Shown: one piece after another, positions 50,624-59,139 of the stretch
How positions within the stretch are numbered: the stretch's first letter is position 1
How the letters are laid out: each line of letters opens with the position of its first letter
Source: Nonomuraea wenchangensis
GTDB lineage: Bacteria > Actinomycetota > Actinomycetes > Streptosporangiales > Streptosporangiaceae
Length of the DNA: 64,000 bases
Assembly (NCBI RefSeq): GCF_900111685.1
Contig: NZ_FOHX01000008.1
Location: 186,001-250,000, forward strand
Reading direction: 5' to 3'
Translations under genes and position numbers: made by a program
The notes under the pieces: generated by a model
What the model saw: the letters and a program-made list of their open reading frames with translations, nothing else
Databases searched by the model: none
What the model was told of the DNA's origin: nothing

Positions 50624-51538
50624 ATGGCCCTTGACGAGGCGACGACCCAGTTCCTTCTGCAGATGGGCGACACCGGGGTCAAGCCGCTGCACGAGATGAC
50701 GCCGGACGAGGCGCGCCTGACGTTCGCCGCGCTCCGCGACCTCTACGGCCCCGGCCCGGAGATGGTGCGCGTCGAGGAGGTCGTGATCGGCGGCGAGGAC
50801 GGCGGCTCGTTCGGCGCGCGGGTCCTGGTCCCGTCGGAGACGCCGCGCGGCGTGCTCCTCTACTACCACGGCGGCGGCTGGGTGATCGGCGGCATCGACG
50901 AGTTCGACACCCTGGGCCGGCAGCTCGCCGCCCGCACCGGCTGCACGGTCGCGCTGGTGGACTACCGGCTGGCACCCGAGCACCGCTACCCCACCGCGGC
51001 CCGCGACGCCTACGCGGCCCTGACCTGGGCCGCGGCCACGTTCCCCGGCCTGCCGATCGTGGTGGCCGGGGACAGCGCGGGCGGCAACCTGGCCGCGGTG
51101 ACCGCCCAGCGCGCCCGCGACGAGGGCGGGCCGGAGATCCTGCTGCAGGTGCTGGTCTACCCGGTGACGGACTGCGACCTGGACAACGGCTCCTACACCG
51201 ACCCGGCGAACCAGCTCATGCTGAGCCGCGACTCGATGGTGTGGTTCTGGGACCACTACGCGCCCGACTTCGCCGACCGCGCCAACCCGGACGCCTCGCC
51301 GCTGCGCGCCGCCGACCTGTCCGGGCTGCCGCCCGCGGTCATCCTGACCGCCGAGCACGACGTGCTGCGCGACGAGGGCGAGGCGTACGCCGAGCGGCTG
51401 CGCGCGGCCGGGGTGCCGGTGGAGTCCCGGCGCTTCGAGGGCCAGATGCACGCCTTCTTCACCCTGGTCAACGTGCTGCCCGGCAGCGCGGCGGCCGTGG
51501 CCATGGTGAGCGAGGCGGTGACCAGGCGGCTGTCGTGA
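50624..51538 (+). CDS. Alpha/beta hydrolase of the hormone-sensitive-lipase (family IV) type
   Basis: A 304-residue esterase. The HSL oxyanion motif is YYHGGGWVIGGIDEFD, the nucleophile serine is in VVAGDSAGGNLAA, the aspartate in LTAEHDVLRDEG and the histidine in FEGQMHAFFTL. It hydrolyses short acyl esters. By position next to a xylan-oligosaccharide transporter, an acetyl ester of sugar is conceivable, but family IV enzymes are not typical acetylxylan esterases. Its promoter carries an inverted repeat overlapping the -35. Confidence 0.9.
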   Translation: MALDEATTQFLLQMGDTGVKPLHEMTPDEARLTFAALRDLYGPGPEMVRVEEVVIGGEDGGSFGARVLVPSETPRGVLLYYHGGGWVIGGIDEFDTLGRQLAARTGCTVALVDYRLAPEHRYPTAARDAYAALTWAAATFPGLPIVVAGDSAGGNLAAVTAQRARDEGGPEILLQVLVYPVTDCDLDNGSYTDPANQLMLSRDSMVWFWDHYAPDFADRANPDASPLRAADLSGLPPAVILTAEHDVLRDEGEAYAERLRAAGVPVESRRFEGQMHAFFTLVNVLPGSAAAVAMVSEAVTRRLS

Positions 51539-51562
51539 CCTGCCGCGGGCGGGTGGTGCTGC

Positions 51563-51887
51563 TCAGCCGCAGTGCTCGAAGGGGCTGTCGTAGGTGGACG
51601 AGCCGGCCTTGCCGCCCCACTTGACGCACTTGCCCGCCGCGGCGGCGCGGACCGGGCCCGCGTAGTAGGCGAAGTTGCCGCTGTCGGTCACCCGCGCCTT
51701 GCCCTGGACCTCCAGGTAGGCGCTGGTGGCGGTGGCGGTGCCGAGCGAGGTCTTCTTCAGCGTGGCCACGCAGTTGTAGCCGTCGCCGGAGTTGTACAGC
51801 AGGTAGACGGTGCCCGCCGTGCCGAGCGCGGCCGAGTCGATCACCTTGTAGCCGGCGCCGCAGACGCTCTCCGGGGTGTGCGGGTTC
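51563..51887. repeat. Direct repeat copy A (C-terminal module of the amidase)
   Basis: These 325 bp match 53125-53449 in the same orientation with roughly ten substitutions and no gaps, so about 97% identity by eye. It encodes the shared C-terminal domain of the two secreted enzymes. Confidence 0.85.
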
Positions 51888-53020
51888 GTCGGGGCGGTGC
51901 TGCCGGTCACGTACTTCATGTACGTCGACCAGTTCCAGTTCGAGCCGGGGTCGGTGTGGTCGGCGCCCGGGACCTCGCTGTGGCCGACGATGTGGGAGCG
52001 GTCCTTGGGGATGCCGTAACGGTCGGCGATGTTCCTGGTCAGGGCCGCCGAGGCGCGGTACATCGCATCGGTGAACCAGGAGGCGTCGCTGACGTAGCCC
52101 TCGTGCTCGATGCCGACCGAGCGGCGGTTGTAGTCGCCGGCGTGGAAGGCGCGGTCCTTCTCGCGCACCATCTGGGTGATGGCGCCGTTGGAGGACTTGA
52201 CCACGTAGTGGGACGAGACCTTGGCGCTGGGGTTCTGGAACCAGGAGATGGTGCCGGCGTAGGAGCCCTGCGTGACGTGGATGACGATGCGGTCGATGGC
52301 GTCGCTCGACGGGCGGCTGGAGACGGCGTAGTTGGCGCTGTTCGCGGCGGCCCAGGTCGCGCCGGGGTAGTCGACGGCCGCGGCCAGGGTGTTGGGCGCG
52401 TCGAGGTCGTCGGCCTTGGCGTACGGGCCGCGCTGCGGCTGGACCGCGCGGGCCGGCACGGTGACCGTCTCGCCGGCGGGCGTGGTGGCGCGCACACCGG
52501 CGGCCAGCAGGTCGTAGACGGTGTCGGCGTACAGGCGGGCGACGTCGGCCGAGGCGGCGCCGCCGTACTTGGCGACCGCCTGGTACCACTGGGCCGGGTC
52601 CTTGCGGGCGGCGGCGCTCAGCCCGAGGTCGTCGGCGTGCGCGCGGAGCACGGCGGCGCCGCCCGCGATGTTGGCCGCCTCGTCGCTCCTCAGCGTGGCG
52701 GCCGGCTTGCCTGTCAGGGTGGCCGCGCGCTCCAGCGAGCGGTTGGCGGGGTTGCTGACCAGGTGCATCACGCCGTAGCCGCCGCTGGCGCTGGGCTCGC
52801 CGTCGTGCCCGTCCAGGTGGGTCTCCGCGTAGGCGAGGGCCACCAGCAGGTCGCGGGGCACCTCGTACTTGGCCGCGGCGGCGGCGAACGCGGCGGCCGT
52901 CGCGCCGGCCGTCACCGTACGGGCGGCGGGGGCGGCGTGCGCCGTGACGGGCGGCGTGGCGAGCGGGATCAGCGCGCCGGCCAGCAGCACGGCGGCGCGG
53001 CGGCGGAGTCGGGACTGCAC
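51563..53020 (-). CDS. Secreted N-acetylmuramoyl-L-alanine amidase with a shared C-terminal module
   Basis: A 485-residue exported enzyme that cleaves the muramic acid-peptide bond of peptidoglycan. The GTG at 53020 follows GAGGAGA and opens a Sec signal (LRRRAAVLLAGALIPLATPP... AHA). Residues about 35-170 look lytic-transglycosylase-like (LLVALAYAETHLDGHDG, SGGYGVMHLV). The Amidase_2 domain runs about 205-380. Its zinc-ligand regions are RIVIHVTQGSYAG, FHAGDYNRRSVGIEHEG, and VGHSEVPGADHTDPG. The last 100 residues (from CGAGYKVIDSAALG) with four cysteines are nearly identical to the C-terminus of the M23 protein upstream. The fold of that module is not known to me; cell-wall anchoring or binding is a guess. 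Confidence 0.88.
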   Translation of the reverse strand: MQSRLRRRAAVLLAGALIPLATPPVTAHAAPAARTVTAGATAAAFAAAAAKYEVPRDLLVALAYAETHLDGHDGEPSASGGYGVMHLVSNPANRSLERAATLTGKPAATLRSDEAANIAGGAAVLRAHADDLGLSAAARKDPAQWYQAVAKYGGAASADVARLYADTVYDLLAAGVRATTPAGETVTVPARAVQPQRGPYAKADDLDAPNTLAAAVDYPGATWAAANSANYAVSSRPSSDAIDRIVIHVTQGSYAGTISWFQNPSAKVSSHYVVKSSNGAITQMVREKDRAFHAGDYNRRSVGIEHEGYVSDASWFTDAMYRASAALTRNIADRYGIPKDRSHIVGHSEVPGADHTDPGSNWNWSTYMKYVTGSTAPTNPHTPESVCGAGYKVIDSAALGTAGTVYLLYNSGDGYNCVATLKKTSLGTATATSAYLEVQGKARVTDSGNFAYYAGPVRAAAAGKCVKWGGKAGSSTYDSPFEHCG

Positions 53021-53049
53021 GGGGTTCTCCTCAACGGGTTCAGGGGGAA

Positions 53050-53091
53050 GGAGCGGCCGCCGCGGGTGTGGAGGGGGGCGGCGGCCGCTCC
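53050..53091 (-). terminator. Hairpin behind the M23 gene
   Basis: A perfect 14-bp stem (arms 53050-53063 and 53078-53091) with a 14-nt loop lies 33 bp downstream of the M23 stop on the minus strand, before the amidase start. It should separate the two transcripts. Confidence 0.65.
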
Positions 53092-53124
53092 GGCCGGGGA
53101 CCGGCCACGGGATCGCTCCCGTGA

Positions 53125-53449
53125 TCAGCCGCAGTGCTCGAAGGGGCTGTCGTAGGCGGACGAGCCGGCCTTGCCACCCCACTTGACGCACTTGTCCGCC
53201 GCGGCGGCGCGGACCGGACCGGCGTAGTAGGCGAAGTTGCCGCTGTCGGTCACCCGGGCCTTGCCCTGGACCTCCAGGTAGGCGCTGGTGGCGGTGGCGG
53301 TGCCGAGCGAGGTCTTCTTCAGCGTGGCCACGCAGTTGTAGCCGTTGCCGGAGTTGTACAGCAGGTAGACGGTGCCCGCCGTGCCGAGCGCGGCCGAGTC
53401 GATCACCTTGTAGCCGGCGCCGCAGACCTCCTCGGGGGTGTGCGGGTTG
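53125..53449. repeat. Direct repeat copy B (C-terminal module of the M23 peptidase)
   Basis: This is the partner of 51563-51887, 1,562 bp away, same orientation, no length change. The similarity stops sharply at the NPHTPE linker, pointing to module duplication or gene conversion rather than duplication of whole genes. Confidence 0.85.
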
Positions 53450-54072
53450 GTGCTGCCGGAGCAGGAGTTCTTGGAGGTCAGGGTCTGGGTCGGGTAGCCG
53501 AAGGTGGTCCCGCCGAAGACGGCCTTGCGGATGTTGCCGGGGTAGCCGTCGCCCTCGCGGACCTCGTAATGCAGGTGGGGGCTGATGTTGTTGCCCGGCT
53601 TGCTGGTGTTGCCCACAGTGCCGACCTTCTGGCCCTGCTTCACCTGGGCACCGGCGCTGACCGAGCGCACGTTCAGGTGGGCGTAGTACGTCGCCCAGCC
53701 GCCGCCGTGGTCGATCTTGACGAGGTTGCCGTAGCCGTTGGTGGAGCCCTGGTGGGCCGAGATCACGACGGTGCCGGCCGCGGCGGCCACGACGGTGTCG
53801 CCGAGGTCGGCGTCCGCGGTGCTGCCGCGGTTGAAGTCGATCTCGTAGGACTGGTGGGCGCTGCTGTTGCTGGAGTTGCCGGTCCACGACTGGCCGCAGG
53901 GGAACGGGAGCTGGAAGCTCGGCGCGGCCAGGGTGGACACCTCAGGGACCTTCACCTGGTTCGGCGGGTCGTTCGGGTCCGGTGCCAGGGTCGACGCGGC
54001 CGAGGCGGTCTGGCCGCCGATGAGCCCGGCAAGCAGGACAAAGCCCACCGTAAGTACCTGCGTGGGTCTCAT
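53125..54072 (-). CDS. Secreted M23 (LytM-type) peptidase with shared C-terminal module
   Basis: A 315-residue exported peptidase. The Sec signal is VLTVGFVLLAGLIGGQTASA. The M23 domain has the zinc residues in SAHQSYEIDF, HLH in ISPHLHYEVREG and the core AAAAGTVVISAHQGSTNGYGNLVKIDH. It hydrolyses glycyl or peptide bonds in peptidoglycan cross-bridges or, in some relatives, acts on other bacteria. From NPHTPEEVCGAGYKVIDSAAL onward it carries the four-cysteine module also found in the amidase downstream. ATG 54072 has AAAGGA; an in-frame ATG at 54138 has a stronger GGAGG site and would lengthen the n-region by 22 residues. Confidence 0.87.
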   Translation of the reverse strand: MRPTQVLTVGFVLLAGLIGGQTASAASTLAPDPNDPPNQVKVPEVSTLAAPSFQLPFPCGQSWTGNSSNSSAHQSYEIDFNRGSTADADLGDTVVAAAAGTVVISAHQGSTNGYGNLVKIDHGGGWATYYAHLNVRSVSAGAQVKQGQKVGTVGNTSKPGNNISPHLHYEVREGDGYPGNIRKAVFGGTTFGYPTQTLTSKNSCSGSTNPHTPEEVCGAGYKVIDSAALGTAGTVYLLYNSGNGYNCVATLKKTSLGTATATSAYLEVQGKARVTDSGNFAYYAGPVRAAAADKCVKWGGKAGSSAYDSPFEHCG

Positions 54073-54159
54073 ACGGATCCTTTCTGGATCAGCTGGTGCT
54101 GCGCTTTCTGCTGGCGACCAAGATTGCGGGTACGGCATACAGAGAACCTCCAAAATCGG

Positions 54160-54165
54160 TATAAA
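54160..54165 (+). promoter_or_regulatory. Putative -10 (TATAAA) of the AfsR-like gene
   Basis: TATAAA lies 12 nt upstream of the ATG at 54178, with no Shine-Dalgarno before that ATG, so the mRNA would have a very short or absent leader. A -35 is not obvious. Confidence 0.4.
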
Positions 54166-54177
54166 GACCGAGCCGGC

Positions 54178-57147
54178 ATGAACGACGACCCGACGTACAG
54201 GCGCTCCGGCGCCACCGGAGGAGCAGGTGCGTTCGTAGTGGTTGACCAGCCGAACTTCGGCGTCCTGGGGCCCTTGCTGGTCCGCAGCGCGGACCGGGCG
54301 CTGCGTGTCGCCGGTCGCAAGCCCCGGCTGCTGCTGGCCTCGCTGCTGCTGGAGGCCAACCAGATCGTCGCCTCGGACGCGCTCATCGAGGTGCTGTGGC
54401 CGGCGCGGGCGCCGTCGTCGGCGGTGGCGAACCTGCGGACGTACGTCAGCGCCCTGCGCGGCCCCGTCACGGCGGCCGGCGGCCGGATCGTCACCCACCC
54501 CTCCGGGTACGCGGTCGAGCTGGCGGCCGGGCAGCTCGACATGCTGCTGTTCGAGCAGCTCGCGGAGCGGGCGCGGGCCGCGGGGCGCACCGGGGAGGCG
54601 GCCGGGCACCTGCGCGACGCGCTGGCGCTGTGGCGCGGCACGCCGCTGTCCGACCTGCCCGCCAGCCCGGTGTGGGACGGGCGGCTGCGCGCCCTGGTGC
54701 AGGCCAGGCTCGCCGCCGCCGAGGAGCTGGCGGAGACGAAACTGGCCCGCGAGCAGTACGCGGCGGCCGTGGACGACCTGCGGGCGCTGATCGGCGAGCA
54801 CCCGTACCGGGAGGATCTGTGGCAGCGGCTCATCGTCGCGCTGCACCGGGGCGGGCGGCGGGCGGAGGCGCTGCACGCCTACACGGAGATCCGGCGGCAG
54901 CTCGTGGACGACCTCGGCATCGAGCCGGGACCGGACCTGCGCGACGCCCACGCGGCCGTGCTCGCCGACGAGGAGCCGTGCCGGCTCGGCTACCAGCCGC
55001 CCGTGCCGCACCAGCTCCCCGCCGACGTGCCGGACTTCACCGGCCGCGCCGCCGACGTGACCGCCCTGACCCACCTCCTGTCGGGCCCGGCCCCCGTGCC
55101 CTTACCCGTGCCCTTACCCGTGCCCTTACCCGTGCCCCCGTCCGGGGCGGCGGGCGTGGCCGGGCCGCCCGTGGTCGCCGTGGTCACCGGGCCGCCCGGG
55201 ATCGGGAAGACGGCGCTGGCCGTGCACTGCGCGCACGCCGTCCGCGACGCCTACCCCGAGGGCCAGCTCCACCTGTCGCTGGGCGGCACGGCCGAGACCC
55301 CGGCCGCCCCCGCCGACCTGCTGGCCGAGGCCCTGCGCTCGCTGGGCGTGGCCGAGGGCGCGCTGCCCGCCTCCGCGCACGAGCGCGCCACGCTCTACCG
55401 CTCCCTCCTCGCCGGCCGCCCCGTGCTGGTCCTCCTGGACGACGCCGCCGACGCCGCCCAGGTGCGCCCCTTGTTACCCGGCAGCGGCTGCGCCGTACTG
55501 GTGACCAGCCGCCGCCGCATCACCGAGCTGCCCGGCGCCGTCCTGCTGGAGCTGGACGCGCTCACCCCCGCCGAGGGCGGCGAGCTGCTGGCCAGGATCG
55601 CCGGGGCCGCCCGGGTGGCGGCGGAGCCGGAGGCGGCGCGATCGATCGTGGCCGCCTGCGGCGGGCTGCCGCTCGCGCTCCGCGTCGCCGGGGCGCGGCT
55701 GGCCGCCCGTCCCGGCTGGTCGCTGCAGGAGCTGCGGCGGCGGCTCGACGACGAGAGCACCCGGCTGGACGAGCTGCGCGCCGGCGACCTGGAGGTACGC
55801 GCCTGCGTCGAGCTCAGCTACCGCCGCCTGCCCCACGAGGCCGCCCTGACCCTGCGCGCGCTCGGCCTGCTCGGGCCGGGGACCGTGCCCGGCTGGGTGG
55901 CCGACGCCGTGCTCGACCGGCACCGCAGCGACGCCGTCGTGGACACGCTCGTGGACGTCAGCCTGCTCCGCCTGGTCGGCACCGACCCCCTGGGCCAGCC
56001 CCGCTACCTGCTGCCCGACCTGGTGCGCCGCACCGCGCGCGAGCGCGCCGACGGCGAGGCCGAGCGCCAGGCCCTGGCGCGGGTGCTGGGCGGCTGGACG
56101 AGCGCCGCCGAGCACGCCGCGGCCCGCCTGCCGACCACGCTGTTCAGCGTGCCGGCCGGCGCCGTGCCCCGGTGGCGCCCGGACGACGAGCTGCTGGGCC
56201 GCCTCACCGCCGACCCGCTCACCTGGTTCGACGCCGAGCGGGAGGCGCTGGTCGAGGCCGTACGGCTGGCCGCGAGCCACGGCCCCGCGCAGGCGGCGTG
56301 GGGCCTCGCCGCGACCCTCGTCCCCTACTTCGACCTGCACTGCCGCCTGGAGGAGTGGCGGCTCACCCACCAGGTCGCGCTGGACAGCGCCGCCGCCGCG
56401 GGCGACCGGCGCGGCGAGGCCGCCATGCTGCGCGGCCTCGCCCAGGTCAGCCTCTACCAGGACCGCTACGCCGAGGCGGCCGGCATGCTGCGCCGCGCCC
56501 GGGTGATCTTCCGTGAGCTGGGGGACGCCCGCGGCGAGGCGATCTCGATCTGCGGGCTCGGCGCCGCCGACGAGTTCTCCGGCCGGCACCGGCGGGCGCT
56601 CGGCTGGTTCCGGCACGCGCTGGCCATGTTCCTGGCCGAGGGCGACGTGGACGGGGAGGCGTACGCGCGGCAGGCGATCGGCCGCGTCCACCTGTCGCTG
56701 CAGGACCTCGGGCAGGCCTTTCGCTGGCTCGGTGAGGCGCTGCGGCTGGCCGGCGAGCTGGGCGACAACCACCGTGAGGGCTGCGTGTCCATGCAGTTCG
56801 GCCGGCTGCACACGCTCGCCGCCCAGCCCGACGAGGCGATGCGGTTCCAGGGGCGGGCGCTGGACATCTTCGAGACGCTGGGCGACCGGCACTGCGGCGC
56901 GTACGCGCTGCGCAGCCTCGGCGGGCTGCACGCGGCGCGCGGCGACCGCTCGCACGGCTCGGCCGAGCTGCAACGCTCGCTGGAGATCTTCCAGCAGCTC
57001 GGCGACCGCAGCGGCGAGGCGGACGCCTTCCAGGCGCTCGGCGAGCTCTACCGGGCGGCCGGGCGGCCCATGCTGGCCGCCCACTACCTGCACCGCGCCG
57101 TGGACCTGCGCAGCCAGCTCCGCGCGGGCGCTCCGGCAGCGGGCTGA
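54178..57147 (+). CDS. AfsR/SARP-family BTAD-NB-ARC-TPR transcriptional activator
   Basis: A 989-residue regulator, close in length and layout to AfsR. An OmpR-type DNA-binding domain (FGVLGPLLVRSADRALRVAGRKPRLLLASLLLEANQIV) and BTAD domain occupy residues about 20-265. A proline-valine-leucine repeat (about 305-320) follows. The NB-ARC ATPase has GPPGIGKTALAV (about 338) and Walker B VLVLLDDAAD. The C-terminus has TPR-like repeats (about 720-980). It should activate secondary metabolism or differentiation genes near its locus. Four leucines (codons 309, 313, 317, 433) are TTA, three in the tandem repeat, so translation should depend on the bldA-type tRNA. A GTG at 54238 is an alternative start. 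Confidence 0.9.
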   Translation: MNDDPTYRRSGATGGAGAFVVVDQPNFGVLGPLLVRSADRALRVAGRKPRLLLASLLLEANQIVASDALIEVLWPARAPSSAVANLRTYVSALRGPVTAAGGRIVTHPSGYAVELAAGQLDMLLFEQLAERARAAGRTGEAAGHLRDALALWRGTPLSDLPASPVWDGRLRALVQARLAAAEELAETKLAREQYAAAVDDLRALIGEHPYREDLWQRLIVALHRGGRRAEALHAYTEIRRQLVDDLGIEPGPDLRDAHAAVLADEEPCRLGYQPPVPHQLPADVPDFTGRAADVTALTHLLSGPAPVPLPVPLPVPLPVPPSGAAGVAGPPVVAVVTGPPGIGKTALAVHCAHAVRDAYPEGQLHLSLGGTAETPAAPADLLAEALRSLGVAEGALPASAHERATLYRSLLAGRPVLVLLDDAADAAQVRPLLPGSGCAVLVTSRRRITELPGAVLLELDALTPAEGGELLARIAGAARVAAEPEAARSIVAACGGLPLALRVAGARLAARPGWSLQELRRRLDDESTRLDELRAGDLEVRACVELSYRRLPHEAALTLRALGLLGPGTVPGWVADAVLDRHRSDAVVDTLVDVSLLRLVGTDPLGQPRYLLPDLVRRTARERADGEAERQALARVLGGWTSAAEHAAARLPTTLFSVPAGAVPRWRPDDELLGRLTADPLTWFDAEREALVEAVRLAASHGPAQAAWGLAATLVPYFDLHCRLEEWRLTHQVALDSAAAAGDRRGEAAMLRGLAQVSLYQDRYAEAAGMLRRARVIFRELGDARGEAISICGLGAADEFSGRHRRALGWFRHALAMFLAEGDVDGEAYARQAIGRVHLSLQDLGQAFRWLGEALRLAGELGDNHREGCVSMQFGRLHTLAAQPDEAMRFQGRALDIFETLGDRHCGAYALRSLGGLHAARGDRSHGSAELQRSLEIFQQLGDRSGEADAFQALGELYRAAGRPMLAAHYLHRAVDLRSQLRAGAPAAG
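55093..55140. repeat. 12-bp tandem repeat encoding PVPL units with TTA codons
   Basis: The unit CCCGTGCCCTTA is repeated exactly at 55093-55104, 55105-55116 and 55117-55128; a fourth copy diverges at its end. Each exact copy encodes Pro-Val-Pro-Leu, the leucine being TTA. Expansion or loss stays in frame and changes the number of TTA codons. Confidence 0.9.
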
Positions 57148-57184
57148 CAGCGATCCGGCAGCGCCGCCCGGCACGGTGGGGCGC

Positions 57185-58564
57185 ATGACGGACGACACGA
57201 ACGTGCTCATCGCCGGCGCCGGGCCCACGGGCCTCACGCTCGCGGTGGAGCTGGCCAGACGCGGCATCGGCCACCGCCTGGTGGAGCGGGCCTCGGAGCC
57301 CTCGGCCGGGTCGAAGGGCAAGGGGCTGCAACCGCGCACGCTGGAGATCCTCGACGACCTCGGCGTGATCGGGCGGGTGCTGGCGACGGCGGCGCCGTAC
57401 CCGCCGCTGCGGGTCAGGGTCGGCGGGGTGCCGCTGTACCAGGGCCGTATGCACCGGCGGGCGGCGGCGAGCGAGGCCGTGCCGTACCCGACCGTGCTGA
57501 TGCATCCGCAGTGGCGCACCGAGGAGGTCCTGCGCGAGCGGCTGGCGGAGCTGGGCGGGAAGGTGGAGCACGGCACGGAGCTGACCGGCTTCGAGCAGGA
57601 CGCGGACGGCGTGACGGCGCGGCTCGGCACGGGCGCGACGGTGCGGGCCCGCTACCTCGTGGCGGCCGACGGGGGCCGCAGCCCGGTGCGCAAGGCGCTC
57701 GGCATCGGGTTCGCGGGCGAGACGCGGGAGGAGGAGCGCATGATGCTCGGCGACGTACGCGTGGAAGGGCTCGACCGCGACCACATCCACGTCTGGCTCC
57801 GGCCGGGCAGGGGCATGCTGGCGCTCTACCCGATGGCGGGCACCGGCACGTTCCAGCTCCTCGCGCCGCTCCGGCCGGGCGTGGAGCCGGACCTGACGCC
57901 GGCCGGCTTCCAGCGGATCCTCGCCGAACGCTCGATGCGGCGCCGGATGCGCGTCACCGAGCTGCTGTGGTCCTCGCTCTACCGGGTCAACATCCGGCTG
58001 GCCGACCGCTACCGCGCCGGGCGGGTGTTCCTCGCGGGGGACGCCGCGCACGTGCACTCCCCGGCGGGCGGGCAAGGGCTCAACACCGGCGTGCAGGACG
58101 CGTACAACCTGGGCTGGAAGCTCGCCCGCGCCCTCTCCGGGGCGCCGGGGACGCTGCTGGACAGCTACGAGGAGGAGCGCCGCCCGATCGCGGCCCGCGT
58201 GCTGGGGCTCAGCACCGACCTGCACGACAAGAGGACGTTCAGGCGCGACGAGGAGACCTACCAGCTCCGGCTCGGCTACCGGGGCGGCTCCCTGGCCCGC
58301 GCCGGCGGCGACCGGGTGCCGGACGGGCCGGTGCGGCTCGCCGACGGGCGCCGGGCGCGGATGTTCGACCTACTGAGGGGGCCGCACTTCACCCTGCTGT
58401 CGCCGGACCCCGCGCCCGCCGTCCCGGGCGGGCCGCCGGTGCGGGCGTACGCGCCGGCCGAGCCGTACGGCGGCAGGCGGCACACCCTAATCCGGCCCGA
58501 CGGGTACGTCGGCATCGCCACCGACTCAGCCCGGGAGCTCGCCGGCTACCTGGCCCTGGTCTAG
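57185..58564 (+). CDS. FAD-dependent aromatic monooxygenase (PheA/TfdB, polyketide hydroxylase type)
   Basis: A 459-residue class A flavoprotein hydroxylase. It has NVLIAGAGPTGLTLAVELARRG (GxGxxG), the DG fingerprint LVAADGGRSPVRKALG and the second FAD motif RVFLAGDAAHVHSPAGGQGLNTGVQDAYNLGWKLA. The length and short C-terminal tail match the group that hydroxylates phenols or polyketides such as in tetracycline or angucycline pathways. No PKS genes are in the window. It follows the AfsR-like gene by 37 bp and may be cotranscribed. Its TAG stop is shared (CTAG) with the convergent methyltransferase remnant. Confidence 0.9.
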   Translation: MTDDTNVLIAGAGPTGLTLAVELARRGIGHRLVERASEPSAGSKGKGLQPRTLEILDDLGVIGRVLATAAPYPPLRVRVGGVPLYQGRMHRRAAASEAVPYPTVLMHPQWRTEEVLRERLAELGGKVEHGTELTGFEQDADGVTARLGTGATVRARYLVAADGGRSPVRKALGIGFAGETREEERMMLGDVRVEGLDRDHIHVWLRPGRGMLALYPMAGTGTFQLLAPLRPGVEPDLTPAGFQRILAERSMRRRMRVTELLWSSLYRVNIRLADRYRAGRVFLAGDAAHVHSPAGGQGLNTGVQDAYNLGWKLARALSGAPGTLLDSYEEERRPIAARVLGLSTDLHDKRTFRRDEETYQLRLGYRGGSLARAGGDRVPDGPVRLADGRRARMFDLLRGPHFTLLSPDPAPAVPGGPPVRAYAPAEPYGGRRHTLIRPDGYVGIATDSARELAGYLALV

Positions 58565-59111
58565 CGGCGGGTGCCGACGGCCTCCAGGTAGTCGCCGGCC
58601 GCCAGCAGCGTCCCGTCGCCGGAGCGGTTGAAGGGGACCGGCACCCCGGCCAGCTCGGCGGCGAAGCTCCGCCGGGTGTCCTCGTCCAGCGCCCCCGCCA
58701 TCCGGTGGATCGGCCCGTAGTAGGCGATGAACCACTCGGCGAAGTGCTCGGGCGAGTGGAAGGCGAACTTCGGGTCACGCGCAGCAGCTCGGCGGCGGCC
58801 CGCTCCTGGTCGGGCGCGAACATCACGCCGACGGTGCTGAGCGCGACGTCGAAGGCGGCGTCGGGGAACGGCAGCGCCTCGGCGTCCCCTTCGGCGAACG
58901 CCACCTCCAGGCGCTCGGCCTCGGCCCGCCTGCGCCCCTGCTCCAGCAGGGCGGGCACGTAGTCGACGCCGGTGGACTCGGCGAAGCGCCGCGCCCCGGC
59001 GAGGGCGGCGTTGCCCTGCCCGCAGGCCACGTCGAGCACGCGCTGCCCGGCGCGCACGCCCGCCGCCTCCACGAGGCGTTCGGCCATCGGCTGCAGGGGG
59101 AGGGCGTTCCA
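58561..59111 (-). pseudogene. Decayed SAM-dependent methyltransferase (internal deletion and frameshift)
   Basis: The 5' part reads WNALPLQPMAERLVEAAGVR, then RVLDVACGQGNAALAGARRF, the SAM-binding motif I, and continues to AAAELLRVT, near position 58775. There the frame shifts. In the next frame the reading continues FAFHSPEHFAEWFIAYYGPI and PVPFNRSGDGTLLAAGDYLEAVGTRR to a stop at 58561. In intact relatives about 60-70 residues, including the RPGGRIGLANWTP strand, lie between these parts. They are missing here. The conserved WNALPLQP block also lies upstream of the only in-frame ATG (59087), with an in-frame TAG before it. Both ends therefore argue for a dead gene, possibly once a partner of the neighbouring monooxygenase. 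Confidence 0.8.
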
Positions 59112-59139
59112 TCCCGTTCCATGCTAGGTGAGCGCGTCG

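Noticed and set aside
51563..53449. An insertion sequence or transposon bounded by the 325-bp direct repeats
   Set aside because: The repeats are coding modules of two hydrolases. There is no transposase and no target-site duplication.
58561..59111. A programmed frameshift in the methyltransferase
   Set aside because: A slip would not explain the loss of about 60-70 internal residues nor the conserved sequence upstream of the only start codon. Deletion is simpler.
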